Assembly (NCBI GenBank): GCA_034437555.1
Contig: DAOTTQ010000057.1
Span: forward strand, 58,318 to 122,317
DNA from: JANWYT01 sp034437555
GTDB lineage: Bacteria; Chloroflexota; Anaerolineae; Aggregatilineales; Phototrophicaceae
Reading direction: 5' to 3'
DNA length: 64,000 bases
The notes under the pieces were generated by a model. That model searched no databases and had not been told where the DNA came from. It saw only the letters and a list, made by a program, of their open reading frames with translations. Numbering within the stretch: the stretch's first letter is position 1; every line of letters begins with the position of its first letter. The position numbers and the translations under genes were made by a program. Of this stretch, positions 8,341 through 17,055 are shown one piece after another.

Positions 8341-8682
8341 CGGGGGTTGCTCATTTAGGCGTTTCGTCATGGCATTTAGGGAGCAAATTAATTACACAGG
8401 AGGTTACCAACGCCAACCCCTGCGAATACCTTGCCCACCTAACCCCGCTTCGTAGAATTTGGCATTTTTTCCCCTCTTTCCTACACATCCTACTAAAAAC
8501 GCCGTGCTTTTAGCACACATCGTTGTAACGGTGTTGGGGCTTGTGGCATACCATTAAGCCTGTAAGCCACGACAAAACTCCCCTCACCTACCCCTAGCAT
8601 AACTAGGGGATAGGAAAGGGAGAAAGCCAGAACACACACACTCACCACACATTTCTACACAGGCAACAAAAGGGGAGAAGCG
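8341..8682 (+). other. Intergenic region before pckA, no gene seen
   Basis: A 342-bp stretch without a convincing ORF or tRNA. It contains an AGGAGG not followed by a start codon (about 8399-8404), a small GTGCT/AGCAC hairpin (8504-8516) and a 19-bp inverted repeat CCCCTAG-N5-CTAGGGG (8591-8609). The last lies 74 bp before the pckA start and is listed separately as a possible operator. A confident promoter could not be picked. Confidence 0.5.
8591..8609. promoter_or_regulatory. Inverted repeat upstream of pckA, possible operator
   Basis: CCCCTAG (8591-8597), CATAA loop, CTAGGGG (8603-8609): a perfect 7-bp-armed inverted repeat 74 bp before the pckA start. No U-tract follows, so it is more likely a protein-binding site or 5' UTR hairpin than a terminator. 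The factor is unknown. Confidence 0.35.
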
Positions 8683-10245
8683 ATGTTAGCAAAACCACAA
8701 GAGCATCATCATATTGGGCTAGACAAAGCGGGCTTTGGAGAAAATGACCTTGATAACGTAATGGTCTACTGGAATTTATCACCATCAGAACTGTATGAGC
8801 AAGCCCTACGCAATGGCGAAGCCGACCTTACCGACAAGGGCGCGTTGCGCGTTTTAACGGGCGAATTTACCGGCAGAAGCCCCAAAGACAAAGCCATTGT
8901 GCGCCAAACTCCTTCAGAGGAGCATATTTGGTGGGGGACAGTGAACCAAGGATGCACGCCCCAAACCTTTGCAAAATTACACCAAAAGGTACTGAATCAC
9001 CTTAAGAATGTGCCACAACTTTATGTTCATGATGCCAACGTGGGCGCGGATGCCACCTATCGTTTGCCTGTCCGCGTTATCAGTGAAGTGGCATACCATG
9101 CGCTGTTTTCGTGGAATATGTTCCTTCGTCTAACCGCGCAAGAATTGCCGTTTCACACGCCCGAATTTACCGTGTTGGCTGCGCCCACGTTGCAAGCCAT
9201 CCCTGAAGAGGACGGCACACGAAGCAGCACCTTTATTGTGATTAACCTTGAAGAACGCCTTATTTTGATTGGTGGCACGCTGTATTCGGGTGAAGTTAAG
9301 AAGGGCTTATTTTCGGTGATGAACTATTTGTTGCCGTTCAAGGGTGTTATGCCCATGCACTGCTCGGCAAATGCCTCACAAGAGGGCGAGGTAGCATTGT
9401 TCTTTGGACTAAGTGGCACAGGCAAAACCACCCTTAGCGCAGATGCCTCACGGGTACTCATTGGCGATGACGAACACGGTTGGAGCGATGAGGGTGTGTT
9501 TAACTTTGAGGGCGGTTGCTATGCTAAAACCATTCGCTTAAGCCCAGAGGGTGAACCCGAAATCTACGCCACCACACAACGCTTTGGCACAATTTTAGAG
9601 AATGTGGTGCTTCACGATGACCGCACACCCGACTTTGACGATGCCCGCCTCACCGAGAACACGCGCTGCTCATACCCACTCGATTATATTGATAACGCCA
9701 GCCCCACAGGCACAGGTGGGCATCCCAAGATCATCGTCTTCTTAACTGCCGATGCGTTTGGGGTGTTGCCCCCCATCAGCATGCTTACCCCCGAACAAGC
9801 CCAATATCACTTTATGAGTGGCTATACGGCAAAGGTAGCAGGTACAGAACGGGGCATTACCGAACCGACAACTACGTTTAGCGCGTGCTTTGGCGCACCC
9901 TTTATGCCCCTGCATCCTAAAGTGTATGCCGAGTTGCTGGCGGATAAAATCAAGGCACATGGGGTAAGGGTGTTTTTGGTGAACACCGGCTGGAATGGTC
10001 GTGGAGAGCGCATTAAACTGGCATACACACGGCGCATGGTAAGCGCTGCGCTTAATGGCGAGCTAGACAGCACGCCTACTACCACAGAACCCTACTTTGA
10101 ACTTGCCATTCCAACGAACATTAAGGGGATTCCTGACGATGTGCTTAACCCGCGCCTATCGTGGGTAGACCCGTTGGCATACGATGAGCGCGCCCTTAGG
10201 CTCTTGGGCATGTTTAGAGAAAATTTCAGGAAGTTTGACACCTAA
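8683..10245 (+). CDS. pckA: Phosphoenolpyruvate carboxykinase (ATP)
   Basis: A 520-residue cytosolic enzyme that converts oxaloacetate and ATP to phosphoenolpyruvate, CO2 and ADP, the first committed step of gluconeogenesis. Seen: the PEPCK P-loop GLSGTGKTTLS at about residues 243-253, HCSANAS just before it, the metal-binding DDEHGW and FNFEGGCYAK, and the N-terminal substrate Arg in GEFTGRSPKDK. Length is normal for the ATP-dependent class. A strong GGGGAG site precedes the ATG. It sits directly upstream of mdh, so the pair can interconvert malate, oxaloacetate and PEP. Confidence 0.96.
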   Translation: MLAKPQEHHHIGLDKAGFGENDLDNVMVYWNLSPSELYEQALRNGEADLTDKGALRVLTGEFTGRSPKDKAIVRQTPSEEHIWWGTVNQGCTPQTFAKLHQKVLNHLKNVPQLYVHDANVGADATYRLPVRVISEVAYHALFSWNMFLRLTAQELPFHTPEFTVLAAPTLQAIPEEDGTRSSTFIVINLEERLILIGGTLYSGEVKKGLFSVMNYLLPFKGVMPMHCSANASQEGEVALFFGLSGTGKTTLSADASRVLIGDDEHGWSDEGVFNFEGGCYAKTIRLSPEGEPEIYATTQRFGTILENVVLHDDRTPDFDDARLTENTRCSYPLDYIDNASPTGTGGHPKIIVFLTADAFGVLPPISMLTPEQAQYHFMSGYTAKVAGTERGITEPTTTFSACFGAPFMPLHPKVYAELLADKIKAHGVRVFLVNTGWNGRGERIKLAYTRRMVSAALNGELDSTPTTTEPYFELAIPTNIKGIPDDVLNPRLSWVDPLAYDERALRLLGMFRENFRKFDT

Positions 10246-10365
10246 AAACCCCATGACATTTGTCGCCATTCATTAAGTTCTGTGCTGAATTTTATAGGGA
10301 TTAGGGGTATCATTAGACCTTAGTTCCTATTTTTAATTGAGTCACTTCTAAAAGGAGTTTTTAGC

Positions 10366-11316
10366 ATGAGTCGTAAAAAAGTAACTGTCGTGGGTGCAGG
10401 TAATGTCGGTGCAACATGCGCTCATTGGATTGCCTCCCGTGAATTAGCGGATGTGGTTTTGGTTGACGTAGTAGAAGGCGTTGCAAAGGGCAAGGCACTT
10501 GACCTAGCCGAATCTGCCCCTGTCATGAAGTTTGACTTGTCACTAACGGGTGCTGGCACTACCAACTATGAACTCACAGCCGATAGTGATGTGGTGGTGG
10601 TGACTGCCGGCGTGCCTCGCAAGAAAGACCCCGTAACAGGGCAATTCCCTAGCCGTAACGACCTTGTAAAGACCAATCAAAAAATTGTTGCCGAATCGGT
10701 AAAAGAAATTGCAAAGCATTCACCCAATAGCATCATTGTCGTGGTTTCTAATCCATTAGATGCCATGTGCCACGTTGCCTTAGAAGAAAGCAAATTCCCA
10801 TCTCATCGGGTGGTGGGCATGGCTGGTTCACTAGATACGGCTCGCTATAAGACATTCTTGGCAATGGAACTTGGCGTAAGCGTACGCGACATTCACGGGA
10901 TGGTATTGGGTGGTCATGGCGATGAAATGGTGCCGTTGCCCCGTCATACCTCCGTGTCTGGCATCCCTGTTCGTGAACTGATTGACGAAGACCGCCTGCA
11001 AGCCATCATCGAGCGCACCCGTAAAGGTGGCGGTGAAATTGTGGGATTGCTAGGCTATAGCGGTTATTATGCCCCTGCAGCCGGCGCAATCGAGATGGTA
11101 GAAGCCATTCTCCGTGACCAAAAGCGCGTGATTCCTTCTGCGGTTTATCTTGAAGGGCAATATGGCTATGAAAAACTTTATATCGGTGTGCCTGCGGTAT
11201 TGGGTGCAAACGGTATTGAGAAGGTCATTGAAATGCAATTGAACGATGAAGAAAAAGGCATGTTAGAAATTAGCGCAAAAGCCGTTCGTGACGTGGTGGC
11301 AGTGCTAGGGTACTAA
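10366..11316 (+). CDS. mdh: Malate dehydrogenase (LDH-like type)
   Basis: A 316-residue NAD-dependent malate dehydrogenase of the tetrameric, lactate-dehydrogenase-like group common in Chloroflexota. Seen: GAGNVG (residues 10-15), Asp34 for NAD specificity, Arg85 in VPRK (the malate-specific position, Gln in LDH), Arg97, Arg160 and catalytic His184 in GGHGDEM. Odd: where relatives read PRKPGMSR, this protein has PRK, nine residues, then SR, a six-residue insertion in the mobile active-site loop. AAAAGGAG precedes the ATG. A hairpin at 11364-11391 follows. It belongs functionally with pckA. Confidence 0.95.
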   Translation: MSRKKVTVVGAGNVGATCAHWIASRELADVVLVDVVEGVAKGKALDLAESAPVMKFDLSLTGAGTTNYELTADSDVVVVTAGVPRKKDPVTGQFPSRNDLVKTNQKIVAESVKEIAKHSPNSIIVVVSNPLDAMCHVALEESKFPSHRVVGMAGSLDTARYKTFLAMELGVSVRDIHGMVLGGHGDEMVPLPRHTSVSGIPVRELIDEDRLQAIIERTRKGGGEIVGLLGYSGYYAPAAGAIEMVEAILRDQKRVIPSAVYLEGQYGYEKLYIGVPAVLGANGIEKVIEMQLNDEEKGMLEISAKAVRDVVAVLGY

Positions 11317-11363
11317 GCTGAACAGGGTAGTGGGGGCATGTGTTTTGCCCCTGTGTGTGTTTC

Positions 11364-11391
11364 GTCAGGCGACCCCCAAAGGTCGCCTGAT
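11364..11391. terminator. Hairpin terminator between mdh and the kinase gene
   Basis: TCAGGCGACC (11365-11374), six-base loop, GGTCGCCTGA (11381-11390): a perfect 10-bp stem between convergent genes, 5 nt from the kinase stop. No T-run on either side, so termination may be Rho-assisted. Confidence 0.65.
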
Positions 11392-11396
11392 GTGGT

Positions 11397-14300
11397 TTAT
11401 AAGCGAGAAAGTTCTAGGTCTGCGCGTTCTACGTCAAAGGGCATATTAAGCACAAGTGCCTCTGTTTTGGCTTTTTCAAAGAGGCTTCGCGCCTGTGACT
11501 TTTGCCCCTTACGAAGTGCCAGAAGCCCCTCACAACGCAACGCGCGCGCCCTACCAATCGGGAACACAGAGGCATACTGCTTTAGGAATTTAACGGCGTG
11601 CTCGGCTTCTTTTTTAATGCCCAGTGTTTCGCCTTTTTCCCACAGATTCAAAAAGGTAAGGGCTGCGCCCTCATAACCCGCCACACAATAAAACGCCAAC
11701 GGACGCACCCCCTTACTAATGCGGTTAGACGTTTCGGCAAAGCGCAAGGCTTTATCATAGTCACCGCGCAAATAGTACGCCCATCCCAACAAGCCATAGC
11801 CATAAATGCGCTCCGACAGCGTGGGGCAATCGTGGATGAGGTTTTCGGCGTGATGCACGCTCGGCATGGGGTCGCCATCAATCATGAGCTTGTGTTGAAT
11901 GTCGTTGTATAACGCCCATAGCATCGTTTGCACGTCATCACGCTTTTTAGTGGCTTCCATAAACTCGGTATTCGTGGCAAGGGCTTCGTCAAAGTTTCCC
12001 TTGTAGAGATGAACCACCATCGCAGTACTTAGGTTTGTTTCCCATCGGCGCAGGTCGCCTATGCTTTTGTTCGTCTTAATTCCTTCGTTAAGGTATGTGA
12101 GGGCTTCATCCCATTTGCCCACGCCCGTATAGTAAACACCTGCCAAGAACAATGACCACCCCAGAGAGGGCAAGTCGCCCACACGCCTAGCGACTTCAAT
12201 GGCGTGCTTGCTATAGTGTTCGGCTTGCTGGTGTAATGGAACTACAGACATTAAAACGCCTAAACCCCCATAGGCAATGGCAAGTTCGGGCGAGTCTTGG
12301 TGGGTGCGTTCTGCCAAATTGACTGACTTAAAGGCGGTATTTGCGGTAGCCAAGGTTTCGTTGGCAAAGTAATAAATTTCTGCCAATTGCTCATAAATAC
12401 CCGCCGACTTTAACAGGGCAAGCGCATTGCCTGTGTGCGTGCCTCGTACCCCTAGCAGGCGGTGAGACACTTGGGCGACGATTTGATACAGTGTGCTGGA
12501 AACGATACTAGCCGTTCTTTGGGGCATAGGATAGCCAAAGCCTTTTAAGGCAAGCAAAAACTGTTGACGGCTTTCTGTCATGCGCGTTTCTGTCATATAC
12601 GACCGCCCCAAATGGTCGTGAATGAGGGCGCGTTCTAGGGGTATAAGGTGTTCCGAAAAGGTTAGGGCGCGTTCAAAGAAGACAATTGCCCGTGAGTGTG
12701 CGCTAATTTGTGCCGAAACAATGCCCGCTTTGGTAAGGTACTCGCACGCCTTAGGGCGGTTTTCGCTGGCTTCATAGTGGTACGCCAATTCAGACGCATA
12801 AAGCGGGTTATTGCTATATTGCGCTTCTAGTGTGCTGGCAATGATGCGGTGTTGCTGTAGGGCATCTTCTGGCGAAAGCGTATTGACGAGGTGTTCGCGC
12901 AGTTTGTCGTGGGCAAACCGCCATTTGTTATCGGCAATCTCTAACACGCTTCCACACGAAGCCAGCCACTCCTCCATATTGGTACGGGGTGCAATGGCTT
13001 TGATGAGGGGTAAATCCAGTTCACGCCCAATCAGGGCGGCTTGGCGCAAGAGTTGGAAGGCATGGGCTGGCACGCGCTCTAGGCGATTTTGGACAACGGT
13101 TTGCATCCCCCCCGCAAACACGCGATTGGGCAGGGTGGTCAAGCCGATATTGGTGAGTGCGCCCACTTCTTCGGCAAGTGCGCGGACGACTTCAACGATA
13201 AAGAAAACGTTGCCTTCGCTTTCGCGTTCAATGAGTTCTAGCACTTCGGCTTTGCGCCCATTATCACCCAAGATAGACTCGCTTAGTTGCGCGATTTCAT
13301 CAGGATTAAGGCGTTCAAGGTGCAGGTGCTTCATAAATGGCAGTTCTTGGGGCAATTGAGGGCGTTCATCATCTCTATAGTTTCCTACGATGAGCAACTG
13401 CAACTTAGCGAGGTATTGCGTTAGGCGTTGTAAAACGTTTAAGCTATCGCCTGCCCACTGTAAATCTTCTAAAACAAGAAGCATGGGGCGATTTTGGCGC
13501 ATAAAGAGGGCTTCTATGGTGTTAAACAGACGGTTTTTAGCGGCAATTGGTTCTATGGTGGGCGCAAGGGCTACGACACGCCCTATTAGTGTATCAATAT
13601 CCGGAATGAGAGCTTTGAACACGCCTGCTTCTAGGTCGGTGATGTCGGTTTCGATGATCAGTCGGCGCAGTGCGTCACGCCAAAGCTGGTACGGTGCGCC
13701 ACCTTCACGGCGGGCTTGCCCATGAAGCACGAGTACCCCTTCAATCATGGCGGACGTGCGAATTTCTTCTACAAGACGGCTTTTGCCCACGCCACTTTCA
13801 CCGCCAATAAGATAGCCACTTCCATTGCCTTGTTGGGCGTTCTTAAGGGCAGTCTGAAGCGTGGTGCGTTCTAGCTCGCGCCCGATGAATTGGGCGGCTT
13901 GCAGATAGCTCTCACGGACATTGACAGTCTCTTGAATCCCAAAGTCACGAAGCAAGTGTGCGCCGTTTTGATAGCGGTCTTGGGGGTCTTTTGCTAACAA
14001 GCGTTGGAGAATGGCTTGGAAATTTTCTTCCACATCCAGCAGGCTTACATCGGGGACTTCTTGCAGAATATTGGCAATAAGCTGGTTTTGCCCTGCATTG
14101 TGAAAGGGATGTTGCCCCCTAAAAATTTGATAGGCAATGATGCCTAAAGTGTAATAATCAGAGGCAGGCGTAATGGCTTCGCCAAGAATCATTTCTGGGG
14201 ACATATACGCTAATGTGCCAACGGTTTCATCTTGGGCTTCAAAGCTAAGGGTTGCCAGCCCAAAGTCTAGCACTTTTGTTTGGTCATGATGCACCAAGAT

Positions 14301-14723
14301 ATTATCAGGTTTAAGGTCACGATGAATGACGTGGTGACGGTGCAAATAATCAAGGGCTTGTGCCACCTGTTTAATGAGTTCTTGCTTAACAACGGTGCTT
14401 TTATCACTCGCATATTCTAAAATGTTGGGTGCGCCCTCTAAGTATTCCATTGCAAAGTAGGGCTGTTTATCTGCACTAAAGCCGTAGTCTAACACGCTAA
14501 TGATATGGGGATGGCGTAACCCCGCTAATACACGAAACTCTTGGGCTAAAGCTCGCCTAAAGTCGGTACTTGCCCCTGTGGAGCGATTGTCGAATTGAGT
14601 AGTGTAAGGAAGGACTTGTTTTAACGCAACAATCTGACCCGTTAAACGGTCGATTGCGCGAAAGACTAAACCCATGCCCCCTGCACCCACTTGTTCTTGA
14701 ACAAGATAGCGTGTATTTACCAT
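11397..14723 (-). CDS. Ser/Thr protein kinase fused to AAA/MalT-like ATPase and TPR region
   Basis: A 1108-residue cytosolic signalling protein. Seen in order: a Hanks-type kinase domain (about 6-265) with GAGGMG, Lys35 in VALK, HRDLKPDN near 133, DFG near 153 and GTLAYMSPEM; an STAND-like ATPase with Walker A GGESGVGKSR (about 305-315) and LLVLEDLQWAG; then about 450 residues of helical TPR-like repeats (for example AYHYEASENRPKACEYLTKAG). All catalytic residues of the kinase are present. No membrane segment. The start at 14723 is chosen for AGAAGG 5 nt upstream; an in-frame ATG at 14762 has none. Substrate and signal are unknown. It is divergent from an antiporter gene. Confidence 0.9.
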   Translation of the reverse strand: MVNTRYLVQEQVGAGGMGLVFRAIDRLTGQIVALKQVLPYTTQFDNRSTGASTDFRRALAQEFRVLAGLRHPHIISVLDYGFSADKQPYFAMEYLEGAPNILEYASDKSTVVKQELIKQVAQALDYLHRHHVIHRDLKPDNILVHHDQTKVLDFGLATLSFEAQDETVGTLAYMSPEMILGEAITPASDYYTLGIIAYQIFRGQHPFHNAGQNQLIANILQEVPDVSLLDVEENFQAILQRLLAKDPQDRYQNGAHLLRDFGIQETVNVRESYLQAAQFIGRELERTTLQTALKNAQQGNGSGYLIGGESGVGKSRLVEEIRTSAMIEGVLVLHGQARREGGAPYQLWRDALRRLIIETDITDLEAGVFKALIPDIDTLIGRVVALAPTIEPIAAKNRLFNTIEALFMRQNRPMLLVLEDLQWAGDSLNVLQRLTQYLAKLQLLIVGNYRDDERPQLPQELPFMKHLHLERLNPDEIAQLSESILGDNGRKAEVLELIERESEGNVFFIVEVVRALAEEVGALTNIGLTTLPNRVFAGGMQTVVQNRLERVPAHAFQLLRQAALIGRELDLPLIKAIAPRTNMEEWLASCGSVLEIADNKWRFAHDKLREHLVNTLSPEDALQQHRIIASTLEAQYSNNPLYASELAYHYEASENRPKACEYLTKAGIVSAQISAHSRAIVFFERALTFSEHLIPLERALIHDHLGRSYMTETRMTESRQQFLLALKGFGYPMPQRTASIVSSTLYQIVAQVSHRLLGVRGTHTGNALALLKSAGIYEQLAEIYYFANETLATANTAFKSVNLAERTHQDSPELAIAYGGLGVLMSVVPLHQQAEHYSKHAIEVARRVGDLPSLGWSLFLAGVYYTGVGKWDEALTYLNEGIKTNKSIGDLRRWETNLSTAMVVHLYKGNFDEALATNTEFMEATKKRDDVQTMLWALYNDIQHKLMIDGDPMPSVHHAENLIHDCPTLSERIYGYGLLGWAYYLRGDYDKALRFAETSNRISKGVRPLAFYCVAGYEGAALTFLNLWEKGETLGIKKEAEHAVKFLKQYASVFPIGRARALRCEGLLALRKGQKSQARSLFEKAKTEALVLNMPFDVERADLELSRL

Positions 14724-14751
14724 AAGACCCTTCTTGATAGCCATCTTATGA

Positions 14752-14799
14752 ATTATAGTCAAATAAGGCTATCTGTCATAGGGTCATAAAGGGTCATAA
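14752..14799 (-). promoter_or_regulatory. Kinase promoter with GTCATA direct repeats
   Basis: On the minus strand ATGACA (14779-14774), 16-nt spacer, TATAAT (14757-14752), directly upstream of the kinase gene. On the plus strand GTCATA occurs three times (14775, 14783, 14793); the last two are part of GGGTCATAA repeats 10 bp apart, one helical turn. The first repeat overlaps the -35, so a regulator bound here could control the kinase and possibly the divergent antiporter. Confidence 0.5.
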
Positions 14800-14858
14800 T
14801 AATATTAAGACATCTTTTAATCAAATTGTCGGATGTTTTGAAAAGGAGTTTTACCCTA

Positions 14859-17006
14859 GTGGATCAACCATTTACCGCACCTTCTCATCATGATGTATTA
14901 CTTTTGCTGGTTCAGCTTGCCGTGTTGCTTTTTACGGCGCGTGTTTTGGGGGCAATTGCCCAACGTTTTGGTCAGCCAACGGTGATTGGCGAAATTTCGG
15001 CGGGTATTTTATTGGGTCCTTCGTTACTAAGCGGATTTTTCCCGTTTATTGGCGAGATTGTTATTCCTCAAACCCCCGTACAAGGCTATATTTTAGAAAC
15101 GATTAGCCTTTTGGGGGTGATGCTACTCTTGCTCGTCACGGGGCTAGAAACCGACTTAGGCTTAATGCGACAGCAAGCCAAAAAAGCTGTTGGCGTGTCA
15201 TTAGGGGGTTTAACGGTTACCTTGCTGACGGGCTTTGTCTTGGGCATGCTTGTTCCTGATAACTTGCTGGTAAACCCGGAACAGCGCATTTTCTTTGCGT
15301 TGTTTATAGCAACTGCGTTGGCGATTAGTGCCATTCCTGTGTTGGCAAAGGTACTGATAGATCTAAATCTTACACGGCGCGATATTGGGCAAACTATTTT
15401 AGCGGCTGCCATGATTGATGATACGGTGGGCTGGATTTTGCTTTCGATTGTGGTGGGCTTAATTGGGGGCGCGTCGTTAAGTGTATTAGGGATTGTTCAA
15501 TCGGTGGGGCAAGTACTGGCGTTTATTATCATTAGCCTTACGCTAGGTGTTTGGTTGATGAGACGCGTTATTGTCTTTGTGCAAGACAACATTCACACTC
15601 CGTATAAAATGCTGGGTTTGGTGTTTTTGATGATGTTTGTGTGGGGGGCGCTTGCCAGTGCGCTAGGCTTAGAGCCGTTGTTGGGCGCGTTTATTGTGGG
15701 CGTTATTTTTAGCCAAATGCCTAGCCTAAACACGGACACTATTCATACGATTGAAAGCATTACACTTGGCGTATTCTCGCCTATTTTCTTTGCGGTGGCG
15801 GGCTTAAAAGTCAATGTGTTGGGGCTGTTTACACCTGAATTGCTGCTAATGACCGTAATCGTGATTGTAGTGGCAACAGTCTGCAAGTTGCTTGGTGTTT
15901 ATTTAGGGGCGCGGTTTTTGGGGGGAAGTGATCATTGGACTGCCTTCTTCTTTGGCTCTGCACTTAATGCACGTGGCTCAATGGGGATTATCATTGCGAC
16001 CATTGGTCTTACTTTGAACGTTCTAACGCAAGAGATGTTTAGCATTATTGTGGTTATGGCAGTCTTTACCTCTATCATCGCGCCCTTTGGGATGCGCTAT
16101 GCGTTGCAAAACATCAAGGCGGATGTGAAAGAGTTAGAACGCCTAAAGCGCGAAGAAGCTGCTCGTAGTAGCCTGATAAGCAATGTAAAACGAGTGCTTT
16201 TGCCCCTACGTGCGCGTGCGGATGCCGGCACTGCCCAAGCCGTAGAAGCCGTTTTGCTAAACAAGCTATCGAGGCGTACCACAAACTTTAGCGCCACCCT
16301 GATGACGGTTTCGGATGTGGCACAACGCGCCCAAAACACTACCTATCTTAACCAAATGGCGGGGGCGTTTAAGGGCTTAAACATTACCAATCGTGTGGCG
16401 GTGGGTGAAAGTGTGGATAACGCTATCTTGAACGAAGCCAAGCGCGACTATGACCTGATGATGATTGGTGCATCCGAAGGTGTTACCAATACAGAGATTT
16501 TATTTACGCCCATCGTAGACTATCTTGTACGGCTTGCGCCTTGTCCTGTTCTGGTCGTTCGCGCCCCTGATGTGCCAGAAGGGTGGAAGCCTACACGCAT
16601 TCTTATTCCTACGAATGGTTCTTTGGCTTCACGCAGAGCGGCTGAATTAGGGTTTGCGCTTGCCACAGAGGGCGACGAAACCTTGCACATCTTACGTATT
16701 GTAGAGCTATCTGATACTAGCACCCCTGTGGATGTCAGTGGTACATTGGTGATGCGCCAGCTTAAAACGGCGTGGCAAACGGTAGAACAATTTGCCGAAA
16801 TTGGCGCAGAGGTTAACACGCAAAAACAAGTTTTGGTGGGGAAAGAACCTGAAAACGAAATTTTGAGCTACGCTGAAGATAATCAGATTGACCTGATTAT
16901 CTTGGGAACAAGCGTTAGCTTTGGCACAGAACGTCTTTACCTGGGACCGCGTGTGGAGCGCATCCTAAAGCGTGCCAAATGCCCCGTTTTAATCATTAAC
17001 ACCTAA
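14859..17006 (+). CDS. Cation:proton antiporter (CPA2) with C-terminal universal stress domains
   Basis: A 715-residue inner-membrane antiporter exchanging Na+ or K+ for protons. Seen: about 12 hydrophobic helices in residues 15-410, including FGQPTVIGEISAGILLGPS, the ion-site region AAMIDDTVGWILL with paired Asp, and GALLGAFIVGV-like helices; then two universal stress protein-like domains (about 440-560 and 575-715), each ending in a nucleotide-type motif (DLMMIGASEG and DLIILGTSVSFG). The start is GTG at 14859 with AAAAGGAG 10 nt upstream, preferred over a TTG at 14826. Close to KefB/NapA-type proteins; the ion is uncertain. Confidence 0.88.
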   Translation: MDQPFTAPSHHDVLLLLVQLAVLLFTARVLGAIAQRFGQPTVIGEISAGILLGPSLLSGFFPFIGEIVIPQTPVQGYILETISLLGVMLLLLVTGLETDLGLMRQQAKKAVGVSLGGLTVTLLTGFVLGMLVPDNLLVNPEQRIFFALFIATALAISAIPVLAKVLIDLNLTRRDIGQTILAAAMIDDTVGWILLSIVVGLIGGASLSVLGIVQSVGQVLAFIIISLTLGVWLMRRVIVFVQDNIHTPYKMLGLVFLMMFVWGALASALGLEPLLGAFIVGVIFSQMPSLNTDTIHTIESITLGVFSPIFFAVAGLKVNVLGLFTPELLLMTVIVIVVATVCKLLGVYLGARFLGGSDHWTAFFFGSALNARGSMGIIIATIGLTLNVLTQEMFSIIVVMAVFTSIIAPFGMRYALQNIKADVKELERLKREEAARSSLISNVKRVLLPLRARADAGTAQAVEAVLLNKLSRRTTNFSATLMTVSDVAQRAQNTTYLNQMAGAFKGLNITNRVAVGESVDNAILNEAKRDYDLMMIGASEGVTNTEILFTPIVDYLVRLAPCPVLVVRAPDVPEGWKPTRILIPTNGSLASRRAAELGFALATEGDETLHILRIVELSDTSTPVDVSGTLVMRQLKTAWQTVEQFAEIGAEVNTQKQVLVGKEPENEILSYAEDNQIDLIILGTSVSFGTERLYLGPRVERILKRAKCPVLIINT

Positions 17007-17014
17007 GCACGAGC

Positions 17015-17047
17015 TGGGGTGGACGTAAACCAAAAATGTCCGCCCCA
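17015..17047. terminator. Hairpin between convergent antiporter and MFS genes
   Basis: TGGGGTGGAC (17015-17024) pairs with GTCCGCCCCA (17038-17047) including one G-U pair, loop 13 nt. Lies in the 49-bp gap between two convergent genes. It lacks a T-run. Confidence 0.55.
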
Positions 17048-17055
17048 TGTGGTGT

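Noticed and set aside
8399..8404. AGGAGG in the intergenic region before pckA
   Set aside because: No start codon follows at a workable distance and no ORF continues, so it is likely chance.
12811..13725. Plus-strand ORFs inside the kinase-ATPase-TPR gene
   Set aside because: Reverse-strand shadows without ribosome sites or protein-like composition; the minus frame carries clear domain motifs.
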